DNA of 9,523 nucleotides, taken from assembly GCA_030635805.1 (NCBI GenBank), contig DAOVYC010000012.1, forward strand, positions 1 through 9,523. Direction: 5' to 3'. This stretch comes from a bacterium. Lineage in GTDB: Bacteria; Patescibacteriota; Gracilibacteria; JAUYGZ01; DAOVYC01. The notes under the pieces are model-generated. The model had not been told where the DNA came from and ran no database searches. It saw only the letters and a program-made list of their open reading frames with translations. The position numbers and the translations under genes were made by a program. This document shows positions 1 through 6,172 of the stretch, piece by piece; positions within the stretch are counted from its first letter, which is position 1, and each line of letters starts with the position of its first letter.

Positions 1-1422
1 GTCTCCATTCTGGAACTTGGAGACGGTGTTTTCGAAGTTAAGTCCACCAACGGTGATACCCACCTCGGCGGAGACGACTTTGATCAGAAAATCATCGACT
101 GGCTTGTCAGCGAGTTCAAGAAAGATCAGGGAATCGATCTAAGTAACGATTCCATGGCTCTTCAGAGACACAAAGAAGCCGCTGAAAAAGCTAAGATTTA
201 ACTTTCTTCCACTCAGGAAACTACTATCAATCTTCCTTTTGTTACCGCCGATCCTGCCGGGCCAAAACATTTAAACATTAAATTATCTCGCGCCAAACTG
301 GACGATCTGGTTTCCGATTTGGTAGAAAGAACTGTTTCACCTTGCGAGAAAGCTATCAAGGATTCCGGAATCAAGAAGGAAGATATTGACGAAATCATTC
401 TCGTGGGGGGCATGACCCGCATGCCCGCCGTCCAGAAAAGGGTTCAGGAAATTTTCGGCAAAGAGCCAACCAAGGGAGTAAATCCGGATGAAGTTGTGGC
501 TATCGGAGCCGCCATTCAGGGCGGCGTCCTGCAGGGGGACGTTAAAGATGTTCTCCTTCTGGACGTAACTCCGCTTACTCTCGGAATCGAGACTCTTGGC
601 GGTGTTGCCACTCCTATGATTGAGAGAAACACTACCATCCCTACTTCTAAATCACAGATTTTCTCTACCGCCGCCGACAACCAACCCGCCGTGGAAATCC
701 ACGTCACTCAGGGCGAGCGTCAAATGGCTCTCGACAACAAAGCTCTCGGAAAATTCGTTCTCGACGGAATTCCCCCTGCGCCTCGTGGCGTACCTCAGGT
801 CGAAGTAACTTTCGACATCGACGCTAACGGCATTCTCAATGTCAGCGCCAAAGACAAGGGAACCGGAAAAGAACAATCCATCCGCATTGAAGGATCTTCC
901 GGTCTTTCGGATGATGAGGTAGATAAGATGCGCAAAGAAGCGGAGACTTATGCCGAAGCCGATAAAATGAAAAAAGAATCCGCCGAAATCCGCAACACGG
1001 CCGACACTTTAATTTTTTCTACCGAAAAAGCTATCAAAGACCTGGGCGACAAGTGCCCCGAAGACGAAAAAAAGGCTGTTGAAGAAAAAAAGGAAGCTCT
1101 CAAAAAGATTCTCGAGAACAAAGATTCTTCTCTTGAAGATATCAAAAAAGCCACCGAAGAACTATCCACCGCTAGTCAAAAAATAGGAGAGCTCATCTAC
1201 AAACAAGCCCAAGAAAAACAGTCCGCCGAAGCAAATAAAGATGAAGATGGCGTAAAAGTTAAGGAAGCCGGCAAAGAAGACGTGGTCGATGCGGAGGTGA
1301 AGGAAGATGACAAGAAAGAAGAAAAGAAAGATGAGAAAGATGAGAAAGGCGATGACAAGAAAGAAGAAGAGAAGAAGGAGAAAGATAAGAAAAAAGATGA
1401 GAAAAAGGAAGACGATAAATAA
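1..1422 (+). CDS. dnaK: DnaK (Hsp70 chaperone), C-terminal two thirds, interrupted by an in-frame stop
   Basis: DnaK is the cytoplasmic ATP-dependent chaperone that works with DnaJ and GrpE. One frame runs from base 1 to the TAA at 1420-1422; about 200 N-terminal residues lie off the left edge. Visible are the ATPase motif [11 protein letters not shown], the phosphate-2/adenosine region [13 protein letters not shown] (about 397-435), the interdomain linker VLLLD (550-564), the substrate-binding segment with [15 protein letters not shown], and a helical lid ending in DVVDAEV. At 199-201 the frame reads TAA where the family has Glu (AKI-E-LSS), a one-base change from GAA. Everything after it is conserved and open. 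Translation restarting at TTG 319 would lack most of the ATPase domain. The stop is therefore either a sequencing/assembly error or a very recent nonsense mutation. After DAEV the protein has a 40-residue tail of Lys, Glu and Asp with one Gly, far longer than the short E. coli tail. No dnaJ follows. Confidence 0.93.
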
Positions 1423-1425
1423 TCC

Positions 1426-1460
1426 GTAATCTTGAATTTTGTAATCTTGAATTTTGTAAT
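1426..1460. repeat. 15-bp tandem repeat, 2.3 copies
   Basis: The unit GTAATCTTGAATTTT occurs at 1426-1440 and again exactly at 1441-1455, followed by GTAAT at 1456-1460. It begins four bases after the dnaK stop codon and lies just upstream of the lipoprotein promoter. The same words (AATCTT, GAATTTT, GTAAT) recur in the arrays before recR (2918-2959) and beside fmt (7922-7942), so it appears to belong to the same repeat family. Fifteen may be 7 plus 8. Confidence 0.85.
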
Positions 1461-1463
1461 TAA

Positions 1464-1472
1464 TGTTATACT
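1464..1472 (+). promoter_or_regulatory. Extended -10 promoter for the small lipoprotein
   Basis: TGTTATACT reads as an extended -10 (TGn followed by TATACT at 1467-1472). I see no good -35 at normal spacing; TTGAAT at 1447-1452 would leave only 14 bp. A start site about 7 nt downstream would give a leader of roughly 25 nt to the ATG at 1504, with no Shine-Dalgarno sequence. The same TGTTATA(C/A)T form precedes the gene at 8998. Confidence 0.5.
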
Positions 1473-1503
1473 CCCCTCGTCCTACCACTTAAATTCACCC
1501 CTC

Positions 1504-1824
1504 ATGAAAAAACTCCTCGCTTTTCTCAGCGTTCTCCTTATCGCCGGTTGTGGTAGCACTACCGCTCCTGTGGTCGAAAAAGAAGAAATTGCTGATGAAG
1601 ATAAGACTATCGGAGAACAAATAGATGAAGTAAAGAAAGAACTGGAAGATTGTGAAAAAACTTGCAACGAATCTCCTAGCGCTGAACTAAAAAAACAATG
1701 TCTTCTTAGTTGTGAAATGGCCCGGGCCTACACTGAACAATTAGAAAAAATGACTGAGGGCATGCAAGATAAAACTCAGGAAGAACTAGCAGAAGAAATG
1801 AAAAAAATGTACGGCATCAACTAG
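1504..1824 (+). CDS. Small secreted lipoprotein with a twin CX3C motif (function unknown)
   Basis: The 106-residue product has a clear lipoprotein signal: K2 K3, hydrophobic residues 4-14, and lipobox I13-A14-G15-C16, so Cys16 would be lipid-modified. The frame is open further upstream from TTG 1432, but that extension is encoded by the tandem repeat and would bury the signal peptide, so ATG 1504 is chosen. The mature part is short, charged and probably helical. It carries four cysteines as C50-x3-C54, eleven residues, C66-x3-C70. This spacing is like the helical-hairpin, two-disulphide folds of the twin CX3C class, such as small Tim chaperones; relationship is not claimed. The likely location is the outer face of the membrane, where disulphides could form. 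It may be cotranscribed with the transporter 35 bp downstream. I do not recognise a named family. Confidence 0.82.
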   Translation: MKKLLAFLSVLLIAGCGSTTAPVVEKEEIADEDKTIGEQIDEVKKELEDCEKTCNESPSAELKKQCLLSCEMARAYTEQLEKMTEGMQDKTQEELAEEMKKMYGIN

Positions 1825-1859
1825 CAACTATATAGTTAATAACTAATAGCTGATAACCT
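1825..1859. repeat. Heptanucleotide-period array between the lipoprotein and transporter genes
   Basis: From 1832 to 1859 the sequence divides into four 7-nt units fitting ATARYYN, for example ATAGTTA (1832-1838) and ATAACTA (1839-1845). The preceding CAACTAT (1825-1831) partly fits the same register. The array begins right after the TAG at 1822-1824 and ends exactly at the GTG start at 1860. It contains a 12-bp perfect palindrome, AACTATATAGTT (1826-1837). No Shine-Dalgarno sequence is present. Confidence 0.7.
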
Positions 1860-2333
1860 GTGAAACTCTCCATCCAAAAAGGCTTTAGTTTCGGCCTCAC
1901 TTCCGGCATTATCACCACCCTCGGCCTGATGGTGGGACTAAATTCCAGCACCCATTCTACCTCGGTGGTTATTGGCGGAATTTTGGTTATTGCTATCGCT
2001 GACGCCCTTTCCGACTCACTTGGTATTCACATTTCCGAAGAAGCCGAAAGCAAAAACACGACCCGCCAGGTCTGGGAAGCCACCATTGCCACCTTCTTAT
2101 CCAAGTTCATTTTTGCTCTCACCTTCATCATCCCCGTCCTCCTCTTCACCCTCAATCTCGCCATCATCGTCAGCATCGCCTGGGGACTTTCTCTCATTAC
2201 CCTCATCAGCTACTACGTTGCCAGACAGCAAAAAACAAGTCCGCTCCACGTCATTATGGAGCATGTTATCATTACCATTTTCGTTATTGCCACCACCCAT
2301 CTGGTCGGCGACTGGGTTTCCACCTTCAGCTAG
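1860..2333 (+). CDS. VIT/CCC1-like membrane transporter (iron/manganese type)
   Basis: The 157-residue product is very hydrophobic. Its N-terminal half matches my recollection of the VIT1/CCC1 family: FGLTSGIITTLGLMVGL (about 11-27), then a helix leading into IADALSDSLGIHISEEAES (46-64), rich in the acidic residues (D48, D52, E60, E61, E63) that the family uses for metal passage and binding. Further membrane segments lie at about 81-97, 100-119 and 133-150. The family exports Fe2+ or Mn2+ from the cytoplasm, into vacuoles in eukaryotes. This protein is shorter than eukaryotic VIT1 and seems to lack a large cytoplasmic metal-binding domain, so the substrate is uncertain. GTG at 1860 is the only start that keeps the conserved N terminus. 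It probably shares a transcript with the lipoprotein and converges on nrdR with overlapping stop codons. Confidence 0.75.
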   Translation: MKLSIQKGFSFGLTSGIITTLGLMVGLNSSTHSTSVVIGGILVIAIADALSDSLGIHISEEAESKNTTRQVWEATIATFLSKFIFALTFIIPVLLFTLNLAIIVSIAWGLSLITLISYYVARQQKTSPLHVIMEHVIITIFVIATTHLVGDWVSTFS

Positions 2334-2767
2334 AGAGTTTCCAGTATCTCCTGAAAACTTTCCGGACTGTCAAACTCCTGATACACAGACGCGAATCGCA
2401 CATAAGCTACCGGGTCCCTATCTCTCAACTTCAACATAACCGCCTTGCCAATATTTCCCGAATCAATTTCCCCTGCTTTAGCCAACTCCTCTTCCAGATC
2501 ATTCACCATACTGTCGATCTCCGCTTCGGAAATTTTACGCTTCACGCATGCTCGCCAAATTCCGGCTTTAAGCTTGCCTCTGTCAAAAGGTTCTCTGGTC
2601 CCGTCTTTTTTTACCACCATCAGCTCGCTCGCTCTCGCTCGCTCAAAAGTTGTGAATCGATAACCGCATTCATCACACACCCGACGACGCCGAACAGCTC
2701 TGTTGCTATCCGTCACCCGTGAATCGATCACGCTATTCCGCAAACTGTGACACTTGGGACACTGCAT
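2330..2767 (-). CDS. nrdR: Transcriptional repressor NrdR
   Basis: NrdR is the zinc-ribbon/ATP-cone repressor that senses ATP/dATP and controls ribonucleotide reductase genes. The 145-residue product has the normal family length. The ribbon cysteines are C3, C6, C31 and C34, with the basic DNA-contact stretch R26-R29 between the pairs. The ATP-cone begins at VVKKDGTREPFDRGKL (51-66) and runs to about residue 136. The linker reads ERARASEL (42-49) and is encoded by a GAGC-type tetranucleotide repeat at 2623-2645, an unusual sequence though of normal length. ATG at 2767 puts the first Cys at position 3, as usual. No Shine-Dalgarno sequence is visible; a weak -10, TAGAAT, lies at 2836-2841 on the minus strand. 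Its TAG overlaps the transporter's TAG in a shared CTAG (2330-2333). No nrd target genes are in the window. Confidence 0.96.
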   Translation of the reverse strand: MQCPKCHSLRNSVIDSRVTDSNRAVRRRRVCDECGYRFTTFERARASELMVVKKDGTREPFDRGKLKAGIWRACVKRKISEAEIDSMVNDLEEELAKAGEIDSGNIGKAVMLKLRDRDPVAYVRFASVYQEFDSPESFQEILETL

Positions 2768-2917
2768 ATGCTAAAAACTAGAAATTCTGAAATAACTCGC
2801 TTCGCTCGTGTCGCTCCTAAGTCTAGATTACCTTGATTCTACAATACTAGCGTCTCTTTGACAAACTCAACTAAATCCTCCCCAAAACTCTTCATTTCTG
2901 CTAAAATATCCAAGAAA

Positions 2918-2959
2918 TAATTCATAATCTTAAATCTTATAATTTTGAATTTTGTAATT
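2918..2959. repeat. Heptanucleotide-period array upstream of recR
   Basis: Six consecutive 7-nt units fill 2918-2959. Neighbouring units differ by a few bases, such as TAATCTT then AAATCTT, and TGAATTT then TGTAATT. The array ends 8 nt before the recR ATG. It shares words with the repeats at 1426-1460 and 7922-7942. Confidence 0.7.
2938..2958 (+). promoter_or_regulatory. Possible recR promoter (-10 elements inside the array)
   Basis: A perfect TATAAT is at 2938-2943 and a second -10-like TGTAAT at 2953-2958. The first would give a leader of about 18 nt to ATG 2968; the second would make the mRNA nearly leaderless. There is no Shine-Dalgarno sequence and no convincing -35. In DNA this AT-rich, chance matches are likely. 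Confidence 0.35.
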
Positions 2960-2967
2960 TAGCCCCC

Positions 2968-3609
2968 ATGCTCCCCCGTGCAATTCAGAAAATCGTCGAA
3001 GAATTTTCCAGGCTTCCCGGCATTGGCCCCAAGTCTGCCGAGCGTCTTGCTCTTCACCTTCTCCGTTCTGAACAACGAGATCTGGACAGTTTCTCAACAG
3101 CCGTTGAAAACGTCAAAAAAGGGACTGTTCTTTGTGAAATTTGCTTCAATATCACTGAAAAATCACCCTGCCCCATCTGCTCTGACAAAAACAGGACGAA
3201 GAATATTATTTGTGTTGTCGAGGAACCTCTCGACGTCTTCGCCATCGAAAAAACCGGTGAATTTAAGGGTGTTTATCACGTTCTCCACGGCGCCCTCTCG
3301 CCCATCGATAATATCGGCCCCGACGATATCAAAATTCAAGAATTACTGATTCGCATTCAGAAGTCTGAAATCAAAGAACTAATCCTCGCCACCAACCCGA
3401 ACCCAAAGGGTGAGGCCACCGCCATCTACATCACTCAGAAGATTTCCTTCCTACCAGCTACCTCCGCCAGAGGCGGATCCGCCTCTGGCGGAAGCTACAA
3501 GCTACCAGCTCTTAGCCACCTCGCCCACGGTCTCCCTCTTGGGGGAGAGATCGAGTACGCTGATTTCGAAACCCTCAGCCGCGCCTTAAGGGGTCGTGTA
3601 ACTTATTAA
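2968..3609 (+). CDS. recR: Recombination protein RecR, with a 17-residue in-frame insertion
   Basis: RecR acts with RecO/RecF to load RecA on gapped DNA. Visible in order are the helix-hairpin-helix LPGIGPKSAERLALHLL (16-32), the zinc finger C56-C59-C68-C71, the Toprim domain from about residue 80 (ICVVEEPLDVFAIEKTGEF), TNPNPKGEATAIYI, and the C-terminal LAHGLPLGGEIEYADFETLSRAL. The protein has 213 residues rather than about 197. The excess sits just before LAHGLP: the tripeptide LPA at 162-164 recurs at 179-181, and between them is a Gly/Ser/Ala-rich loop encoded by a 30-bp perfect palindrome (3463-3492) with repeat flanks. Removing 51 bp restores a normal RecR, so this is an in-frame insertion in a surface loop that is probably tolerated. 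The start ATG 2968 gives the usual N terminus. The gene is followed by yebC across an 86-bp spacer made of repeats. Confidence 0.95.
   Translation: MLPRAIQKIVEEFSRLPGIGPKSAERLALHLLRSEQRDLDSFSTAVENVKKGTVLCEICFNITEKSPCPICSDKNRTKNIICVVEEPLDVFAIEKTGEFKGVYHVLHGALSPIDNIGPDDIKIQELLIRIQKSEIKELILATNPNPKGEATAIYITQKISFLPATSARGGSASGGSYKLPALSHLAHGLPLGGEIEYADFETLSRALRGRVTY
3451..3510. mobile_element. Palindromic repeat element inserted in frame in recR
   Basis: The core is a 30-bp perfect palindrome at 3463-3492, centred on GGATCC. It also reads as two tandem small hairpins: TCCGCC-AGA-GGCGGA, then TCCGCC-TCT-GGCGGA. It is flanked by 7-nt words, AGCTACC on the left (3456-3462), AGCTACA and AGCTACC on the right (3493-3506). 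The 9-bp sequence CTACCAGCT occurs at 3451-3459 and 3502-3510, exactly 51 bp apart, like a target duplication. A diverged copy of the 30-mer is at 7682-7711. The behaviour resembles Rickettsia palindromic elements, which also sit in frame inside genes. No transposase is encoded, so any movement would need help in trans. Confidence 0.8.
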
Positions 3610-3695
3610 CTATTACTTATCCCCATTTCTCCCCTTCCCTATTCCCTATTCCTGATTCGAATGTAGCCCTTTTTACTTTTCACTTTTACTTTTCC
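3601..3695. repeat. Heptanucleotide-period array filling the recR-yebC spacer
   Basis: Nearly the whole stretch divides into 7-nt units that drift in sequence. It runs from ACTTATT (3601-3607, including the last recR codons), through TATTCCC (3640-3646), to ACTTTTC (3675-3681) and its neighbours, with one 4-nt slip at 3629-3632. It ends exactly at the yebC ATG (3696). The upper strand is pyrimidine-rich. There is no Shine-Dalgarno sequence and no clear promoter, so yebC is probably read through from recR or started inside the array. Confidence 0.75.
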
Positions 3696-4448
3696 ATGTC
3701 CGGTCACAGCAAATGGTCCACCATCAAGCATAAAAAAGGAGCCGCTGACGCCAAAAGGGGTAAGATATTTACCAAACACGCTAAGCTTGTCACTATTGCC
3801 GCCCAAGAGGGCGGAGGGGACCCGGAAACCAACCCCGCCCTCAAAACTGCAATCGATAAAGCTAAAAATGACAATGTCCCCAACATCAATATTGAAAGAG
3901 CTATCAAAAAAGGAACCGGCGAACCAAAAGACGGTAACCGCATAGAAGAATTTGGGTATGAGGGATATGGCCCCGAAGGTATTGCTATTATTATCAATTG
4001 CTTAAGTGATAATAAAAACCGTGCTTATACAAATGTTCGCACTATTCTCTCAAGGGGCGGCGGAAGTCTCGGCGGATCAGGGTGTGTAAACTGGATGTTT
4101 AAAAAGAAAGGAACAATCCAAATTGAAGTAAATGAAAATCAAAAACAAGATGACATAGAACTCCAGGCAATAGACGCCGGAGTAGAAGATATTTCTATTA
4201 GTGATAACATTGTGGAAATTTCCACTACTGTTGATAACTTTACACAAACAGAAGAATCTCTTCGTAAAAAATTCACTCTCTTGTCAGCAAAAATAGGAAT
4301 GATCCCCGACAATACCGTCAAGGTTGATAATGTGGATAAAGTAAAAAGGATTCTTCAACTTATTGATGCTTTAAATGAAGATGAGGATGTGGCTGATGTA
4401 TATACAAATCTCAATATATCAGACGAAATATTGGCATCTTTAAGCTAA
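3696..4448 (+). CDS. yebC: YebC/PmpR/TACO1 family protein
   Basis: The 250-residue product has the invariant N terminus MSGHSKWSTIKHKKGAADAKRG, the following helical region (DPETNPALKTAIDKAKNDNVP, about 42-62), the IERAIKKGTG loop (66-75), and the central FGYEGYGPEGIAIIINCLSDNKNRA segment (86-110) with RTILSRGGGSLG (115-126). Length is typical. The family was named as transcriptional regulators (PmpR), while TACO1 and newer work on bacterial YebC support a role on the ribosome easing synthesis of difficult, e.g. proline-rich, sequences. The protein is cytoplasmic. In many bacteria yebC lies beside ruvC; here it follows recR, another recombination gene. The start codon directly abuts the repeat array and has no Shine-Dalgarno sequence. 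Codon use becomes more AT-rich in its second half. Confidence 0.97.
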   Translation: MSGHSKWSTIKHKKGAADAKRGKIFTKHAKLVTIAAQEGGGDPETNPALKTAIDKAKNDNVPNINIERAIKKGTGEPKDGNRIEEFGYEGYGPEGIAIIINCLSDNKNRAYTNVRTILSRGGGSLGGSGCVNWMFKKKGTIQIEVNENQKQDDIELQAIDAGVEDISISDNIVEISTTVDNFTQTEESLRKKFTLLSAKIGMIPDNTVKVDNVDKVKRILQLIDALNEDEDVADVYTNLNISDEILASLS

Positions 4449-4466
4449 AAATATAATATTATATTT
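4449..4466. terminator. AT-only palindrome after yebC (weak terminator candidate)
   Basis: An 18-bp perfect palindrome of A and T only starts directly after the yebC stop codon. It could form a short hairpin followed by a few T residues, but has no GC pairs. It could equally be part of the AT-rich stretch that follows. The direct repeat AATATTTAA occurs nearby at 4492-4500 and 4502-4510. Confidence 0.25.
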
Positions 4467-4580
4467 ATCCGGAAATACATCATACATTATCAATATTTAA
4501 AAATATTTAATCAAGGTTTTATTAAAACAATCGAACAAAAACAAAAAACAAAGATCAATTTATTAAGACTCCTATAAAAC

Positions 4581-4611
4581 TTACCCACAACTTACCCACA
4601 ACTTATCAACA
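4581..4611 (+). promoter_or_regulatory. Tandem DnaA-box-like sites at 11-bp spacing
   Basis: TTACCCACA occurs at 4581-4589 and 4592-4600, then TTATCAACA at 4603-4611, all on the same strand and exactly 11 bp apart. Each differs by one base from the DnaA-box consensus TTATCCACA. The spacer to the left is very AT-rich. To the right, inside the next gene, is a CTA triplet run and an AT-only stretch (4675-4733). The group could be a replication-origin component, a DnaA-responsive regulatory site, or a plain 11-bp tandem repeat. It ends 18 nt before the ATG at 4630. Confidence 0.4.
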
Positions 4612-4629
4612 ATTAATTTTTCAATTAAG

Positions 4630-6165
4630 ATGAACAAGCCAACCCGTAAAAAAACAGGGCAAAAAATAGTCATCCTATTACTACTACTACTAAATATATT
4701 ATATATATCTAATATAATATATAATACACCGAAAACTTATGCACAGGATGATGTTAAAACACATAACGCACCAAAAACAATCCAAGCAACCATCACTTCA
4801 AAAACAGCGGTTGAAGTTGGGAAAAATATAATCATGGATGGGACAAAAAGTCTTTCCCCTGAAAGCAGTAAAGTATATCACCTTTGGAATTTTGGTGATG
4901 GGGGAACAAGCAGAGAGAAAGAGGTGGTTCATGTTTACACTAAACCGGGAAGATATACTGTCGAGCTGGAGGTAAGCTCAAGCGGCCTAAAGGACAAGGT
5001 ATTAAAAGAGATATTTGTTTACACAAAAATAATCTCCCTCATAAATGATTCAGAGGAAAGAAATATCCGAATTCAGGGGCTAAAAACCATCGCCGAACAA
5101 AGTGGTGTTCTCCTGAAAGATCTTTCTTCATTTTCAAGCTTTACAAAAAGAGAAGAATTGCTTGATCATATTACTCAAGAAAAAGAGGTTTTTAAAAACT
5201 CAGAAACCATTATTTTCTGGGTTGATGATATTCGACTTCTTGGGTTAATTAGGGACCTACAGGGAATCCAAAAAGACATCCTAAGCTTAAGCGGAAAAAA
5301 CATCGTAATTATTTCCAATCAATCCATCAATCATATTTTAAGTATAACTAAAAATTATTTCTACAATAATTACCCATCCCAGCTTCTCATAACCAGACCA
5401 GAAGCAATTGATGAGGTTTTACTTATGGATACTGAATTTTTATCGGGAGTTTTAAAAGAAAGGGGATATGATGTAGAAATTGTTACCAGTGATCAATTAA
5501 AAAAAATATCACCCCTTCATGTTTTTTCCCGACTTATTAACGAGGCTCAAAAAAAAGGATTTCCGGACGACTATGTATTAATTTTTCTCCTCCTCCCTAT
5601 TATTATTCTTGTTGTGAACATCGGAAAGAATTTTTTTGGCATTTCCACAATTAAAATAGGGATACCGGTTCTTTTAAGTATTACCTATTATTTTACCGGA
5701 TTAATTTACGGATCACTTATATTTATCACTGTTTTTATTGGTTCCTATCTTGTAAAAAAATTCTTAAAAAAATATCACCTTCTCCCGGTTGCCAAGTCTG
5801 CAATCACCATTACCCTGATTATCACCATCCTTTTTATCACCCTTCTTTTATTATCAGGTTTTGAAACGATAGATATTCAAAGGACACCAATATATCCAAT
5901 CCTTATCCTTATTTTATTTATGTATGAGATAGTAAGCATAGAAAAAAGAAGCCTCCTAAGAAACCTTGGCGTAGTGGCGGAAATAATGATTATTGGAAGC
6001 TTGGCCTATCTTGTTATTACCATCACCTCGCTCCAGCTCCTCCTCCTTTCCTACCCGGAAGTTATCTTCTTTATCATTCTCCTCAACATTCCCATTGGTC
6101 GCTACACCGGCCTCACTCTCAAGGAATATATTCGCTTCAAAGATGTTATTTTCAAAGAGGAATAA
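4630..6165 (+). CDS. PKD-domain protein with a C-terminal 7TM (7TM_transglut-like) region
   Basis: The 511-residue product begins with a signal peptide (basic residues 6-12, hydrophobic 13-30, likely cleavage after TYA-38). Next is a PKD/Ig-like domain at about 50-131, with the hallmark WNFGDG (86-91) and VHVYTKPGRYTVELEV (100-115). Residues 132-313 form an alpha/beta-looking domain I do not recognise. The rest is membrane: helices near 315-332, 343-357, 359-375, 388-409, 420-434, 447-464 and 467-486. The end reads IPIGRYTGLTLKEYIRF (487-503), which recalls the GRYTG...RF ending of the 7TM regions fused to inactive transglutaminases (7TM_transglut). Here PKD and the unknown domain replace the transglutaminase-like part. 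The extracytoplasmic part may sense or bind surface polymers; that is inference. The gene is AT-rich, with ATA, CTA and TTA codons unlike dnaK or the transporter gene, which may indicate a separate origin. Its stop lies 7 bp from that of the convergent flippase. Confidence 0.82.
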   Translation: MNKPTRKKTGQKIVILLLLLLNILYISNIIYNTPKTYAQDDVKTHNAPKTIQATITSKTAVEVGKNIIMDGTKSLSPESSKVYHLWNFGDGGTSREKEVVHVYTKPGRYTVELEVSSSGLKDKVLKEIFVYTKIISLINDSEERNIRIQGLKTIAEQSGVLLKDLSSFSSFTKREELLDHITQEKEVFKNSETIIFWVDDIRLLGLIRDLQGIQKDILSLSGKNIVIISNQSINHILSITKNYFYNNYPSQLLITRPEAIDEVLLMDTEFLSGVLKERGYDVEIVTSDQLKKISPLHVFSRLINEAQKKGFPDDYVLIFLLLPIIILVVNIGKNFFGISTIKIGIPVLLSITYYFTGLIYGSLIFITVFIGSYLVKKFLKKYHLLPVAKSAITITLIITILFITLLLLSGFETIDIQRTPIYPILILILFMYEIVSIEKRSLLRNLGVVAEIMIIGSLAYLVITITSLQLLLLSYPEVIFFIILLNIPIGRYTGLTLKEYIRFKDVIFKEE

Positions 6166-6172
6166 TTTATAA

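Noticed and set aside
1162..1488. Hydrophobic 108-residue frame antisense to the dnaK tail
   Set aside because: The Phe/Leu/Ile run is simply the complement of the Lys/Glu/Asp codons; no independent start signals.
1432..1503. N-terminal extension of the lipoprotein frame from TTG 1432
   Set aside because: It is encoded by the 15-bp tandem repeat and promoter, and would place 24 residues before a complete lipoprotein signal peptide.
1826..1837. AACTATATAGTT as an NrdR box
   Set aside because: The core CTATATAG is two bases shorter than the NrdR-box core, and the site lies in a heptamer array before a transporter, not before reductase genes.
1972..2439. 155-residue open frame overlapping the transporter and nrdR
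   Set aside because: Ser/Pro-rich shadow frame of the transporter gene running into antisense nrdR; no recognisable domain.
2858..2863. Perfect TTGACA as a -35 for recR
   Set aside because: No -10-like sequence lies 16-18 bp downstream; the nearest TATAAT is more than 70 bp away.
3601..3695. Spacer arrays as CRISPR repeats or tRNA remnants
   Set aside because: Units are 7 nt with no spacers between them and no cloverleaf or CCA-like features; no CRISPR array or tRNA gene is visible in the window.
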